Of a DNA stretch of 64,000 nucleotides, positions 20,562 through 31,981 are shown in pieces. The translations under genes and the position numbers were made by a program. The stretch lies in the NCBI GenBank assembly GCA_019828545.1, contig JACVRA010000044.1:496001-560000 (forward strand), written 5' to 3'. Every line of letters starts with the position of its first letter. Positions within the stretch are counted from its first letter, which is position 1. This DNA is from Paracamarosporium sp. OC-R06-R3. Taxonomy: Eukaryota; Ascomycota; Dothideomycetes; Pleosporales; Didymosphaeriaceae. The notes beneath the pieces were generated by a model. That model was not told where the DNA came from and searched no databases. It saw only the letters and a program-made list of their open reading frames with translations.

Positions 20562-23405
20562 CTACCTAATCGCGGGCGCCCCAATCGTAAGCTCTCCCAT
20601 AGAGCTCTTCCTCAGATTTGCGCGCGCGTCTTCGCGCTCAAGCGAGGTCTCCTTCGTGCATATCCAGGTGGATGCGTACATATTTACCCTATTCGCACTC
20701 ATCAGCACAAGCACAAGAGAAAAACGAAAAGGAGATAGGATACACACCGATCAATACACGCGCCAGGCACGCGCACAGCAACCCTCTTACACGCAAACCC
20801 AGACTCCTCGAACACACGCACGTACCACGGTTCTAGCCCCGCGCTGCGCAGCATAACGCGGCCCTTGACCTTGAGCGCGCGGTTCAGCGCGCGGATCTGC
20901 TTCGCAGCTTGGTTTCCCTGTGGCGGAAACCAGTCCATGCTGTCCATGACGACGACGATAGTAAGCGTACCCGGGCGCATGCGCGCAATAACCTCGCTGA
21001 TTTCATCCGTGTGGATGCGCAGGCCGTTGAATGCAGAGGGTCTGCTGAGCTTGACGTGCGACTTGGGGGAGAGGTATGTGGGGTGGGAGGACGGGGTGTA
21101 GTGGCCGAGGAGGGTGAGGAGGTAGTAGTGGTTCGAAGTAGACAGGAGCGTGGTCGTGACGACGGGCTCGAAGGTGTTGAGCACGTATTCGTAGATTGCG
21201 TTTCCGCTGGTGCTGCGCTCTGCCGTCTGCGTGTCGAATTCTGAGGCGTTTCGCTTGAAGTCTGCTTCTATGACTGCGCGCTGCGCGGGGGGCACGCCAA
21301 GCGCTTTCCAGAGCCATTTTTCGTTGGAGAAAATGGTCCAGGTGAGGAGTTTGGAGTGAATGAGGTTTTTCAGGCTGCGGTCCCAGATTTCGCGTTGTTC
21401 GTTGAGGGTTTGTGCGCTGCAGAGCTTTTGCACTTCGGTGGTGAGACCGAGGATGCGGAAGAGCCAGCCGCAGAGGGCGATGGCATTGCCGGAGCCGCCG
21501 GAGTGGTAGAGGCCCTTGCTTTTCTGGTCCTCGAAGACGCTGGGGCCATTCTTGAGCCAGTATTGGAAGGCGTTGGAGCTCATATGAGGGCTCAGCTGCT
21601 TGATGAGGACATCCCTGAAGTCGGCGTGCTTGCCTTCGCCGAACAGCTTCCAAACGTCGGCATAGGGGAGTGCGGTGAATGCGGCGACCTTGAGCTCGAG
21701 AAGGTGGTTTTGTGTGGGGTTCAGATCGACGGCGTGGACACGACGCGGAGCATCGAGGCAGAAAGAGAGAATGTTGTCGCCCGCGGAGGTGATTGCGAGG
21801 ACGACGTCGTCAGGGGTTATTTTGAGAAGGCGGGCATCGGCGCGGTCGTCTTCCCATGTGAAGGCATAGATGTAGGAGTTGTTGAAGCGGGTGTGCTTGG
21901 GGAGGGTCTCGTCGTAGTGGATGCGCCAGTGGTGGTTCTGGTACCTATATACTCGTTAATACTGACCGCGAGAATAACAATTCGAGATATTACCATGTGG
22001 CAGGAAGAGGAAGGCTGGACTGCAAGTTCACAATGGCGGATTCATAGGCCTTGGAGCGAACCTCGACATCGGAAGGTACAGGACCCGTTCGGAGGTCAAG
22101 AGCAGACAGGTAAGGAGACTCCGTCGCCGCAGCATCGATCTCAGCGAGCTTCGCGGTCGAAGCCCCACTATCTTTCGAGCAGCCCACCCAGATGTAGTAT
22201 GGTAGTCGGACACCAAAGAAGTGGTTACGCGCATTGACGCTGAGCACAGTGCCGAATCGGTACTCGAGGTAATCCTGGATCATGTCAATTGCTGCAGTCT
22301 AGACAAACTCCATCCAACTCACACGTCGAGCAGCCTCCAAGTTGACACGGTCAATCTCAAACCACGTCCTCCAGAAAACCCTAGAAATCCACATGCAGTG
22401 CCTGTTAACAGCTCCGCCAGTGTAGTTCCTCCTATTGAACTCGACCTTGCTCTGGACATAGAAGTCGACGACACCAACAACACCGTTAGGGCTCAAGAGT
22501 GACGATATAGAGTCAATGACAGGGTAGAACTCGGGAATCATAGAAAGGGCATAGCTCATGGTCACAAGCTCGGCACCTCCAGCATCAGCGTTCTCGTCGA
22601 GGTCGCGGACGGTCTGGCCTTGCGAGATGATTTCCTTGCGCTGATAGGCCTGCGGTTCGTGCTCATGGAGGCGGAAGGTGCGGGCGTCCTGGCAGATGAC
22701 CTTGACGTTCTTCCATCCGAGGCGGGCAAAACGCTTGCGAGCCATCTCGCAGAGACTGGGAGAGAGGTCGACGATGTCTGTGGAGGGTCAGAGTCCATCA
22801 TTCGCATAGACGGAGGTACCTACAAACTGAGCGGAAAAAGTCAGGAACGGAGAGGAAGCTACCCATCTGTTCGACACTGCACAACTTTAGTCAGGTCCAG
22901 GTGATCCGACGGCGTGCAACTGCTCACTTATGACCAGTTCCTCCGCCAATCTGTTCTTGTTAGCTGTGTCAATTCAAAGTCAGTGATGTACTCACGTCAA
23001 CCCAGACTGGCCTCTGAGAAATGAGTCCAGCTTCACAGCGGTGCTTCAACTGCGCTGCCACCAGACCCAGCATATCCTCGCGCCCACGAAGGAGCCGCGT
23101 GCGCGTAGCATCGTATACGTCTGCCTGAGCCTTGTAGAAGCTTTCCTGCATACTGTCAGCCACAATTGGTCTCATCCAACAACGCAACACACCAAAGCAT
23201 CCTGCTGGTCTCCGTTCCGATCACCAGTATGTGGCTTCAAGAAGCACGCATATGCAAACTTCAAGTACGCCTGGAACGTGCTCGTGTCCCCTTTTGGCTT
23301 GAAGGCGATAGCAAAGGTGGCGAGCACAAAGACGGACAGCACGCCGACGGCCAGGACAACCAGGTTGAAGGGGTCCCTCGGGAGAAGTGTTGAAAGGCCG
23401 AGCAT
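20562..23405 (-). CDS. BTA1: Betaine lipid (DGTS) synthase
   Basis: Eight exons fit with every phase consistent: 23193-23405, 22996-23145, 22928-22950, 22824-22876, 22323-22777, 21994-22274, 20748-21944 and 20562-20688, giving 832 residues. An N-terminal transmembrane helix (about residues 13-35) is followed by an AdoMet methyltransferase domain with motif I VDIGGGTG across exons 2-3, including a 23-nt micro-exon, and VVDFYVQSK. From about residue 392 comes the DUF3419/BtaA-type 3-amino-3-carboxypropyl transferase part (WYQNHHW, YIYAFTWEDDRAD, VHAVDLNPTQ). The end is RVNMYASTW and a short tail. Known fungal and algal BTA1 proteins transfer the AdoMet side chain to diacylglycerol and then methylate it three times, making DGTS, which replaces phosphatidylcholine when phosphate is scarce. 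An in-frame TAG at 22301 lies inside intron 5. No clear CACGTG Pho4 site was seen in the 800 bases upstream. Confidence 0.93.
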
Positions 23406-24220
23406 GGCTGCGGCTTAGAAGGCTTCAGCAAGAGCTAGAGGCGCGCACGAAGAAACGACAGACGACGTGTAGCCAGAAAAGAGGCGTCCTTGACACGCGG
23501 AAGCATTCAATATATGGGGGGCAAGCCCACCAGTTCCGACGCGCATTCCGACTTCGGTTCGTCATTCTACCCCTCCACATGACGGGCCCCTCCACGAGGC
23601 TGTATGGCAGCCAATTGAACGAGGCACATGCGGGCGGTGGTCTGGGAGTAGTGGTGCGGCGGGGTGTTGGAGGCGAAAAGGAGCTTTTCCGGATCGCTTT
23701 GAGCGGCTATGCGAGGCCCAAGGGACCGAGAGTCTCTCCAGACGGCGGCGGTGGTCAGGCCTATCACGGGGCATTGCTTTTCCTCGTGCCTGGGGACGCT
23801 GGTGTTGAGGTCCTAGGGACGCGTTCGGGACGTGTTCGCTGGTGGAGCGGCGGCCAATCAGCGGCGCCATGCGGGCGGCGTGCGAGAATCACTCAACGGC
23901 AACGCAGGGTCTAAATCAGATAAAGCAGCCGGTGGTGACCTGCGTCAAGCCTTGCGCCCAAGCCGTGGGATACAGCCCTAGCATGCTGATCGCTTCGAGC
24001 CTACGGCGGTTGCCGGCCAGGGTCGCCTATTTCACCGTTAGGTACGCAGCACGTAATGCCACCATCGCCAGCAACTCCCCACACAATATGCACAGGTTCA
24101 GGAGCCATGTTGAACTGCCATTTCGGACGTGGTCGTGCTTGGATTCTACCTAAAATTACAGGCCCGCTGCATACACCTGCAGCGTGCACTTGCAACCTCC
24201 TGCCTGCCCGCTCTACCCCA
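23406..24220. other. Intergenic, BTA1 promoter side and RPT5 3' side
   Basis: No gene supported; GC-rich with overlapping antisense ORFs only. It separates two minus-strand genes. Confidence 0.55.
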
Positions 24221-25789
24221 CTACGCGTAGAAATTGACCGTGTCCTTCTTCTTAGCCTGGAGACGGTTAGCCATCGTGTCGAATGCGGGGAACCTGTGTT
24301 TCGGCCTACCTGTACTTCTGCTATGGCGTCGACGTAATGCTCGTGGCTGATCTTCTGCTGTCCTGATCGGAGCGCAATCATACCAGCCTCCACGCACACG
24401 GCCTTGAGCTGCGCTCCTCCGAACTCGTCGGTACTGCGGGCCAGCTCCGGCCAGTTGACGCCATCATCCACCGTCATCTTCCGTGAGTGGATGCGCAGAA
24501 TCTGAGCTCGCGCCTCTTCGTTCGGCAGAGGGAACTCGATCTTCCTGTCCAAACGACCCGATCGGAGCAAGGCGGGGTCCAACACATCGACACGATTCGT
24601 AGCTGCGAGCACCTTGACACGGTCGTCCGACGCAAAACCGTCAAGCTGGTTTAGCAGCTCTAACATGGTTCGCTGCACTTCTCGATCTCCAGACTTCTCC
24701 GAATCGAACCGCTTCGTACCAACAGCGTCCAACTCATCGATGAAGATAATTGACGGTGCCTTCTCCTTCGCAAGCGCAAAGCAGTCGCGGACGAGCTTGG
24801 CACCATCACCGATGAACATCTGTACGAGCTGTGGACCGGCGAGCTTGAGGAACGTGGCATCTGTTTGCGCAGCGCAAGCACGGGCAAGTAGCGTCTTGCC
24901 GGTACCGGGAGGTCCGTACATGAGCGCACCTAGAATAGTGTCAACTTCGTGTCTTCCGGCATAATAAGATAGAAATGTGTACCTTTGGGTGCCTTGATGC
25001 CGATCTTCTTGAACCGCTCAGCCTCCTTCATCGGCCACACGACAGCTTCAACAAGCTCCTCGATCTGCTTGTCTAGACCTCCGACGTCTGTGTACTTCTC
25101 CGTTGGCTTCTCGTCAACTTCCATAGCCTTGACTCTGCTGTCGTACTCTGCCGGTAGTGTGTCCAGCACGAGATACGAGTCCTTGTTTACACCGATCAAG
25201 TCACCGGGCTTCAACTTTTCGTGGTCGACGAGACCGATGAGTGGGAGGAAGATGGTTTGCCGTGTCGACGTCTTGATGACCGCAGACTTGCCGACGCGGG
25301 TAGCGTCCAGGTCGATGTTTGCACCCTCCTCTGCCGCCTCCGCTGTGACATCGAGGTCTAATATCTCGACAACGTTTCCGACAAGGTACGGGAGTTGCCT
25401 AGAAGCAGTCAGCGATGTCTAACATGGCGTGTGTGTGTCGAAGCGGCAAAGCCCTTGCGTAATACAAGACCGTACCTGTTGTTCTCAATCTTATCCAAGT
25501 TGTCCTTGATCTTCTCATTCATAGCCCCCTTCTCGTGTGACAGTCTCTGAAACTCGCTCCTCATTATCCGCATGTCGTTCTCCAACAACCGCTTCCGGGT
25601 GAGAATCTCTCGTGTGGCCAGGTTGAGGATCTCGTCGTCGAGCACCTCCTCTTCGGGCTCGGCATCTTTCATTTCTGCATCGCCTTCGGCCTTTTTGCCG
25701 TCCTTGCCGTCCTCGCCATCCTTCTTCTCGTCTCTCTTCTCTTCCTTCTGCTCGCGCTCGAGGTCGTCGAGGTCCTCGAGTGTTGACAT
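24221..25789 (-). CDS. RPT5: 26S proteasome regulatory ATPase Rpt5
   Basis: Four exons, 25476-25789, 24983-25398, 24310-24929 and 24221-24256, give 461 residues with consistent phases. After an acidic/Lys-rich N-terminus comes the coiled-coil and OB-fold region ([36 protein letters not shown]). The AAA+ domain follows with [15 protein letters not shown] (Walker A), [11 protein letters not shown] (Walker B), LLNQLDGF and the SRH segment [20 protein letters not shown]. The protein ends NFYA, the HbYX-type C-terminus known for Rpt5 that docks into the 20S alpha ring and opens the gate. The last 12 codons are on a 36-nt terminal exon. Length and motifs are normal for the family. Confidence 0.97.
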
Positions 25790-27245
25790 GGTGGCGGTTC
25801 GCTGCGGGGCTTATCTGCGAAGTGATAGAATCTCGGGATACGGCGGCAGCTGTGGAGGGGCGCTGCAGAGAGGGTTGCGGGGGTTGGGACGCAGGTGCGG
25901 GGTGTAAAGTGGGTGTTGATGTTGAGCTCGGAGGCAGCTTCTGGATTACGAAGTGAAGCTGCCGGGATTACTTAGTAACGAGCGGCCTTGGCGAGCGCGA
26001 TCGCCTCCGACCCAATCAGCCAATCAGCACAGCTCACCGCCGATGCGACATCCCATCCCATGTCTTATGTGCGTGCTAAATGAGTCTAAGTAATTGCAGA
26101 TGTACTGGACAAGACGATAGAAGTTAACGGAGAAGTCCGCACTCAATTTCCGACTGGAGCTTGCGCTCTGGTAGGGATGCATTTGTTTGTGTTTGGATGA
26201 GACTGCTGATGAGCTTTGAATCATTTGATTAGGCATACTTGGTAAACTATACTCAGCAATATTATTCTTAATGTAGCCTGTTTTCTATACTGGTTTTCGT
26301 AAGGCTTTCAAAGGGCTAGTTTCCAATAAACCCCGCCCATCTACTCTCAATTTCCATCTAGAGGACAGACCCAGGATACTGCTCATTGCATGTCATAGTG
26401 TGACGTAGAACAACGTAGTCGGTAACGTGTTACAGGATTATCATTATAATAGGATAAGTTGCATTAGGATTTGTAGTCGTTGCAAAACACACGACTTCAT
26501 AGAACGACTACTTGGATGCTTAACTTCTACATCCCAGATACTCATATGAATATTCCTGCCATATCAGCAAAGAAAGCTGCAAATGTACATAGTAGACCGT
26601 AGGTTCTTGTGCGTGCGGCTCAAGTTTGATCAGGACGTGCGACCAGTTGCAAGCAATCTATCAGCCCTTTGACTCGCTATTGTGCTCATGTCTATCGTCT
26701 AAATAGCGTGTTGCTTACCTTGAAATGAAAAATCTCACAGCAATGCACTCCATACTCCAGCAACAACGCGTCACTGAGCTCCATTACATCTGCCACAATT
26801 CCAACTCATATGGTCAACTTATTGCAGACCATTTGCCAGGAAAGCTACTCCGGCGTCTCAGTTCCAAGGTAGGGACATTACGACAGGTGTCTACCCATTC
26901 TTGCGACTGGTTCCAACAAGCAGTTAACACATGGTGAGTCCTGAGGTAACTCAAGACACGATTTTCTATTTTATATGTCTATTTTAATGGTGTTATCAAT
27001 TATGCAAGGGTATTGTCAGAGGGTATATCGTCTGGGTGGAGTTGTCCACGGCGCTAGTCAAGCCTACCGGATCGCCCGCACGCCGCCATTGGCACCAAGA
27101 AAAATCAGTCTCAACCCCGCACAGATTCGTTTCCGAACGTCATGACTGCCTATTACGTTGCAGGTAACTCTTTCGGTAGGTGTTTTCCTGGCAAACATGG
27201 TATATACTTTTTATACATTGAGAAAAGTCCATCAATTACAGCTTG
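25790..27245. other. Intergenic
   Basis: No gene supported. The first 200 bases are GC-rich and form the RPT5 promoter side. I saw no match to the yeast proteasome element GGTGGCAAA on either strand there. The rest is AT-richer. Confidence 0.5.
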
Positions 27246-27347
27246 GGCACCATGGCCTAATGGTAAGGCGTTGCTTTCCGGCGTTGTAGGACTCAAACCT
27301 GCAAAAGAAAGTGGCAAAGATTGTGGGTTCGAGTCCCACTGGTGTCG
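27246..27347 (+). tRNA. tRNA-Arg (CCG) with intron
   Basis: Acceptor stem GGCACCA (27246-27252) pairs with TGGTGTC (27340-27346), discriminator G at 27347. The D arm is GCC-TAATGGTAA-GGC. The anticodon stem TTGCT pairs with GGCAA (27313-27317), one pair being G-U. The anticodon loop holds CCG at 27278-27280. The variable loop is AGATT and the T arm GTGGG-TTCGAGT-CCCAC. A 30-nt intron occupies about 27282-27311, one base after the anticodon, the usual site. Box A (TGGCCTAATGGT) and box B (GGTTCGAGTCC) are present. A short T run near 27356 can terminate Pol III. Confidence 0.93.
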
Positions 27348-28964
27348 ATTCCTTTGTTTTGAAGATAGAATCACTCTTTTTGATGTTTTTCTTCCCTTTT
27401 GTTCGTTGTCCGTACTCGGATTTTTTTCTGGGGCGCAATTTGTTTGAGTTCCGTCCCTGGCTGGAGCTTCAACGCTTTCCCCGCTTTAGCTTAGTATATC
27501 TTGGCATTCTTCATGCTCAGGACGACCTGCTGATGGATTGTACACAGTACTTTACCTATACGTACCAAGAGCTTTTGTTGACTATTAGCTCACGATGCTG
27601 AGGCCACTCAGGCTGAATTGTTAAGAAAAACGAGCTCTTTCGTATTGTCCTAAAGGCCTCCCTATCTACTTTAACGCTCCTTGCTATTCTTCATCAACCT
27701 TCAACCTCCTCTGTTCAGGCAGGAATTGCAAAACTATACCGTATTTCTTTTAGCCAATGCCGGTGTTCTAACTTTTAGTACTTCTTCAACCACCCTTTTC
27801 AATAGGCTAGATGTGTTTCCATACAAAACCAAAGTCCTACTTGCGTCGCTGCTAACTAAATTCATCCTCGAATGATGATCTTTTTTTTTTGTTTGCATTT
27901 CACCCAGTTGATTGCTTTTGAATACTCCCAGGTAATTTTTCACGCAATAGGTTGAGGTATTGAGAGGATCAGTCGTCGTTATGTATTTGACTTCTATTTG
28001 CTTAATATACTGACGGGTTGCCAAGAGATTCTACTGGGACTGGCCTGTAATAATAACACGGCAAATACATAGTTCTTAGCTCCCTTTTCCGTCGCACGCA
28101 CCGTGAATCAGGGCATGCACACAAAGACACAGGCTAACAGGAATACAGAGTAATGAGACCAAGAGCATTATGGCAAATGACGCAGCCGAGAAAGGTTGTC
28201 AAACATGAAAATCTTATACACAGAAGCACGTATTTATTGGATGCTAAAAGCAATAGATGATTAGACCAGTTCCCATTATCCTACCAGCACGCATGGTAGA
28301 TCTCTACTTGACGTTGACAGAGTACTTATACCACTGCTTCTGATATATACCAATGAAGATGCTTGTATCTAAGTTGCTTTATCGTCACAGATGTGCTTCG
28401 TCCTAACGGCCATACTATACCTCTCGATCAAAAGCCGAACTAATGTCGCGTGTCCACGGACATGCTCACACACAGGGCGGTGCCACGGCATACCACGCTT
28501 GATCACAATACCAATGTAAACTATGCTTTTGGGGCATTCCAAGTGACTATACAGGAACAGCGCTCACCTAGCTTACTCCTCATGCTATCCTTCTTCAGCG
28601 CGGCAAACTGGTCCGGGTGTATGGAAGCCATGGCGATCTTAGAAAGGCGTTTTCAGGAGCAGCGAAGAGTACTGGATAAACTTGCAAATTGATCCATAGA
28701 TTGTACGAGTGAAAGAAGTCCAGAAATATAGTTGTGGAAGTAGAGCTATATTTGCTGTTGGGGAAAGTGGGGCGTGGGTAGGCCAGGCATTTGGAGGCAT
28801 CGCTCTTTCCTCATAAACCCCTCTTTGACACCTCTCACCCCCCACATCTCACATACGTCTCACTCAACTGTCACTCAACTGTCACGCACCTCTCACGCAT
28901 CTGTCGTGCATCTTTGACGCATCTCTCGCGGCCCACTTGTTCAGACTCTTGCACAACAGCTGCC
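27348..28964. other. Intergenic
   Basis: No gene supported. T-rich after the tRNA, then AT-rich. The last 130 bases hold a degenerate short repeat, listed separately. Confidence 0.5.
28833..28935 (+). repeat. Degenerate tandem repeat upstream of the recombinase-like gene
   Basis: About nine imperfect copies of a 10-11 base unit near TCTCACGCAT / ACTGTCACGC run from 28833 to 28935, ending about 30 bases before the ATG at 28965. They probably lie in the 5' leader or core promoter of that gene. Confidence 0.6.
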
Positions 28965-31142
28965 ATGGAGGGCCTTCCGCCCGCGAAAAAGGTCAGCAGC
29001 CGTGCAAGCAAAGGCTTCGCGGCGTTGGGTAAGAATAAAGAGAAGCTCAAGCAGATGCATGCGGATGCACTGGCGTCGAGGTTCTTCGACGGTTCGGCAC
29101 CTGGTACCCGTGAGTGCCGCCACAAGCTACCCTTGTTGAAAAGCGCTTTTACTGATACATTTCTAGGGGGCAAGAGGGAGGACGCCCGCGCTCTTTTCGA
29201 AGCCTTCGTCAAGGAATGTTACCACCAGACCGATCCGAAAGAGGTGTGGAACCGCAATGACTTCATTAACCGTACCAAGGTATTCATGACTGGTCTCATC
29301 GACATTGCGAAGGGAAAATTCGAAGAGAAGATCAAGACGGATACTTTGTGGAGTAAGGAGATACCAGGCTCTTCATTCTCCTTAGGGGGTCCGGCCATCA
29401 TGCCATGCGAGCCAGCTGCAAGGGTTTCTACTCTTCCGTCCTCACTCGCGTACCGTAGACTGCCCAAGAGTGCTTTCTGTTGACATGAGTCCAGGCTACA
29501 AACATTCTTTATTCTGGTGGGCTTCTGTCCTCGTGCCAGATTTCAACATCTTGTGGCAGACCTGGCACATTGAAACGAGCAGACATATCCACACTCTCAG
29601 TGTACAGCATTCCCTTAGTAATCTTTGTTGGAAGAAGAATAACCTTAGCGATGGCGAGCTGGTGCTCATCTTTCAGTACATCATGGAGCAAAAACAAGGA
29701 CTACCGAATCTTAAACAGCACTGGGCTGCCATATTGCTGGTGTGGTTGACTGCCGCTAAACCGGGCTTATTCGTCGTAACAGCAGGCTATCAAAAGGGAG
29801 CATCATTGGGTATGATCACCGCAGTGAGTCTTAGAAGAGACGCTGACAACTCCGCACCCAGGAATGCCGGGATTGGTTCGAGAAACAGACGAAGCGCTTC
29901 GATGGTCGGATGTGAACTTTATGCATATGCCGGGCGGGATTGCAGTACAAGTGACCTTCCAATATCAAAAAGGGTACAGAAATCCGCACGCAGACTCAGC
30001 ACCCACTCATGGCAAGAGGTCTTTCGTCTTCTTGCCCTCGCAAGGAGAGCGACTGGAATTTGACTTGCCGATAATTTTGTTCGGCATTGCATACCAGCGA
30101 GGGTTATTCAAGCAATCCTTAGAGGACATCCTCAATCAGCCTCCTAGCGAGATTTTTCTTGCCAAAGATCCTGTCATTGATCAGCAGGCTGTAAGTCGAA
30201 GCTGAAAACCACTTTTCGAGTTCGAATAAGACTGATCGAGTGCAGGTCTTCGTCGCGGCAAACCAAGCAGGCTACCTAGAGCCCACCAAACCCATGCGCA
30301 TCGCTGCTCTGAACCCAAAGCTACAGCAACTATGCGTAAACATAGGCCTCCTTGGAAGAAACACCTTCTACTCCTTGCGACGCACTGCTATTATCGAAGT
30401 GAGGCACAAACACGGAACCGAGGCGGCCAAGGACATCGCTTTCCATGCGCCCAACAGCAATAGTCTGGCCTCCTGCGATAATGTTGGGATGGGTGACATT
30501 GATATGCAGCATTTCCGACTTGGTCTCAGCGGACCAAATGCTTTAACCCGCGATGAGATCCGAGATTTCTTTTCGCAAGCCAGTCTTGCCCGATGGCAGC
30601 CTGACCAGCACGAAGAGCAAATTACTCTAAGGGAAAATATCGACCAACGTGTGAAAATTCTGCTCCATGAACAAGAAGAGCACACAGGAATGGAGTTGCG
30701 GCTCAAGGATCTCTATGAAGAGATCGGAAACAGGCTTGCAGACCTTCAGACGGAAGGCATCATCCCGGATACGGAACGCATTCCCATTGGCTTTTCTTCA
30801 AAGAGCGGGGCGATGTACAAAGTACTTTTGATCAAATACCAGCTACATGAGTATGTTGTCAAGGTGGAAGACCTTCTGAAGAGCCGCAAGAGGCTTTATC
30901 GTAGCATCCGGTTACGCTTGCGCAAGGAGATTCTGGAAAAATTTCGTCAAGAACACAAAGCGATGGTCACAGAGAACATCCGGCAGTCTGCTAGGAAATT
31001 TACTGCTGGAGCCACATATGAGCCGAAGAATATCCAGGGAGTTCAAGTTACTGGAATCGGTGAGTCAGCGGGAGACGTCATGATCGATGATGACACCGCC
31101 AATGTTGTTCTTTCCGATGACGACGACGATGACGGCGACTAA
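28965..31142 (+). CDS. DUF3435/FluG-like protein (tyrosine-recombinase-related)
   Basis: Five exons, 28965-29109, 29167-29454, 29495-29809, 29862-30190 and 30246-31142, join without a phase error to 657 residues. The central part resembles fungal DUF3435 or 'FluG domain' proteins, which are related to tyrosine recombinases of Starship and Crypton-like elements: EALRWSDVNFMHMPGGIAV, a FVFLPSQGERLEFDLP segment, and NTFYSLRRTAIIEV, where the second Arg would match the box II arginine. The position where a nucleophilic Tyr is expected reads LASCDNVG, so the active site is probably lost. A Lys/Arg-rich coiled-coil-like region follows (residues about 480-590), then an acidic tail DDDDDDGD-stop. In-frame coding-like sequence continues beyond the TAA (next entry). 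It is probably a domesticated or decaying copy derived from a mobile element. Confidence 0.65.
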
Positions 31143-31981
31143 GGGGTCGATGAAGAAGTCCTGGAGACACAAGACATCAGCTCTCATGAAGAGCCTGAAT
31201 GCTGGACTGGGTAAGTCACAGCCACTGTAGCAGCTCAAAGCACTTTTCAAACTGATCACCATTGCAGTCTGAAGGATGTCGTTCACGTGCACTTGGGCGG
31301 CGACTCCGACCAGGGAAGCGGGGCTCCATTTCCCTCGACCGAAATATTAGAAGCTCGTAGGGGATTTCTCATGCAGTGGATAAACAAGGTAAGCTATGGT
31401 TTGATTTTCCAGGTCTATGTGTTTAAACTGCTGACACAGATTGCAGGACGATTCTGTCGTAGGACAATCTAACCTGACTTGCCCGCGCTGCAGGACCGAT
31501 CCCACGATTAGCAAGACCGCGAAAGAGAGGAAGTACACCCGTGTTCGACTGAATGCACATATGAGAGACGCCGTGCATACTCGAGAGGCACAGATTAGGC
31601 GGGCGTTGAAAGCGGAAGGTAAGGGTGGCAAAGATCCCAGCGTCATCGCGTGCCCCGCCTGTAAAGCCAACCTGAATGGTGTGAGGAGATTCATGGCACA
31701 TCTCAAGTACGTATTTATATGTGCACTGCGATTGAAAAGCCCTTTTCTTTCTTTTAGTTTGAAACAATACTAATCCAGGTGACAGGGAGTTCCATGAGGA
31801 GCAGTTGTGGGAGAATGGTGGAGAAGAGGACATGGGCGTAGACGATGTGGTTGAAGGGGTTGAGAGCGAAGAGGAATTCGAATGATTTAGCGACCGTAGA
31901 GAAGATTTGGGCGACGACGAGGAGTTTCAAGATTTCATAGATACGCCTGCATACAGCGGCAAGGGCAGGGAAGGACGCTAG
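31143..31981 (+). pseudogene. Zinc-finger 3' continuation of the DUF3435-like gene
   Basis: Directly after the TAA at 31140 the same frame reads GVDEEVLETQDISSHEEPE. It crosses three well-formed introns (31211-31267, GTAAGT donor; 31390-31447, GTAAGC donor; 31707-31785). The sequence encodes two zinc fingers: CPRC-x22-H-x5-H with an enlarged loop, and CPACKANLNGVRRFMAHLKEFH, a normal C-x2-C-x12-H-x4-H. A TGA at 31883 is followed in frame by FSDRREDLGDDEEFQDF to a TAG at 31979. The likeliest reading is one ancestral gene with two later nonsense changes. The alternative is a separate short gene lacking a visible start. Confidence 0.5.

Noticed and set aside
21356..22237. 293-codon plus-strand ORF opposite BTA1
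   Set aside because: A shadow of GC-rich coding sequence on the other strand. It crosses BTA1 introns and has low-complexity Glu/Val/Gly composition.
22299..22301. In-frame TAG within BTA1
   Set aside because: It lies inside a 48-nt intron (22275-22322, GTGAGT to CCAG), and the flanking exons join in phase.
28833..28935. CRISPR-like array
   Set aside because: Units are about 10 bases, imperfect, and without spacers; the genome is eukaryotic.
28965..31981. Captain of a complete Starship element
   Set aside because: No cargo, terminal repeats or insertion-site structure can be recognised, and the expected catalytic Tyr is missing.
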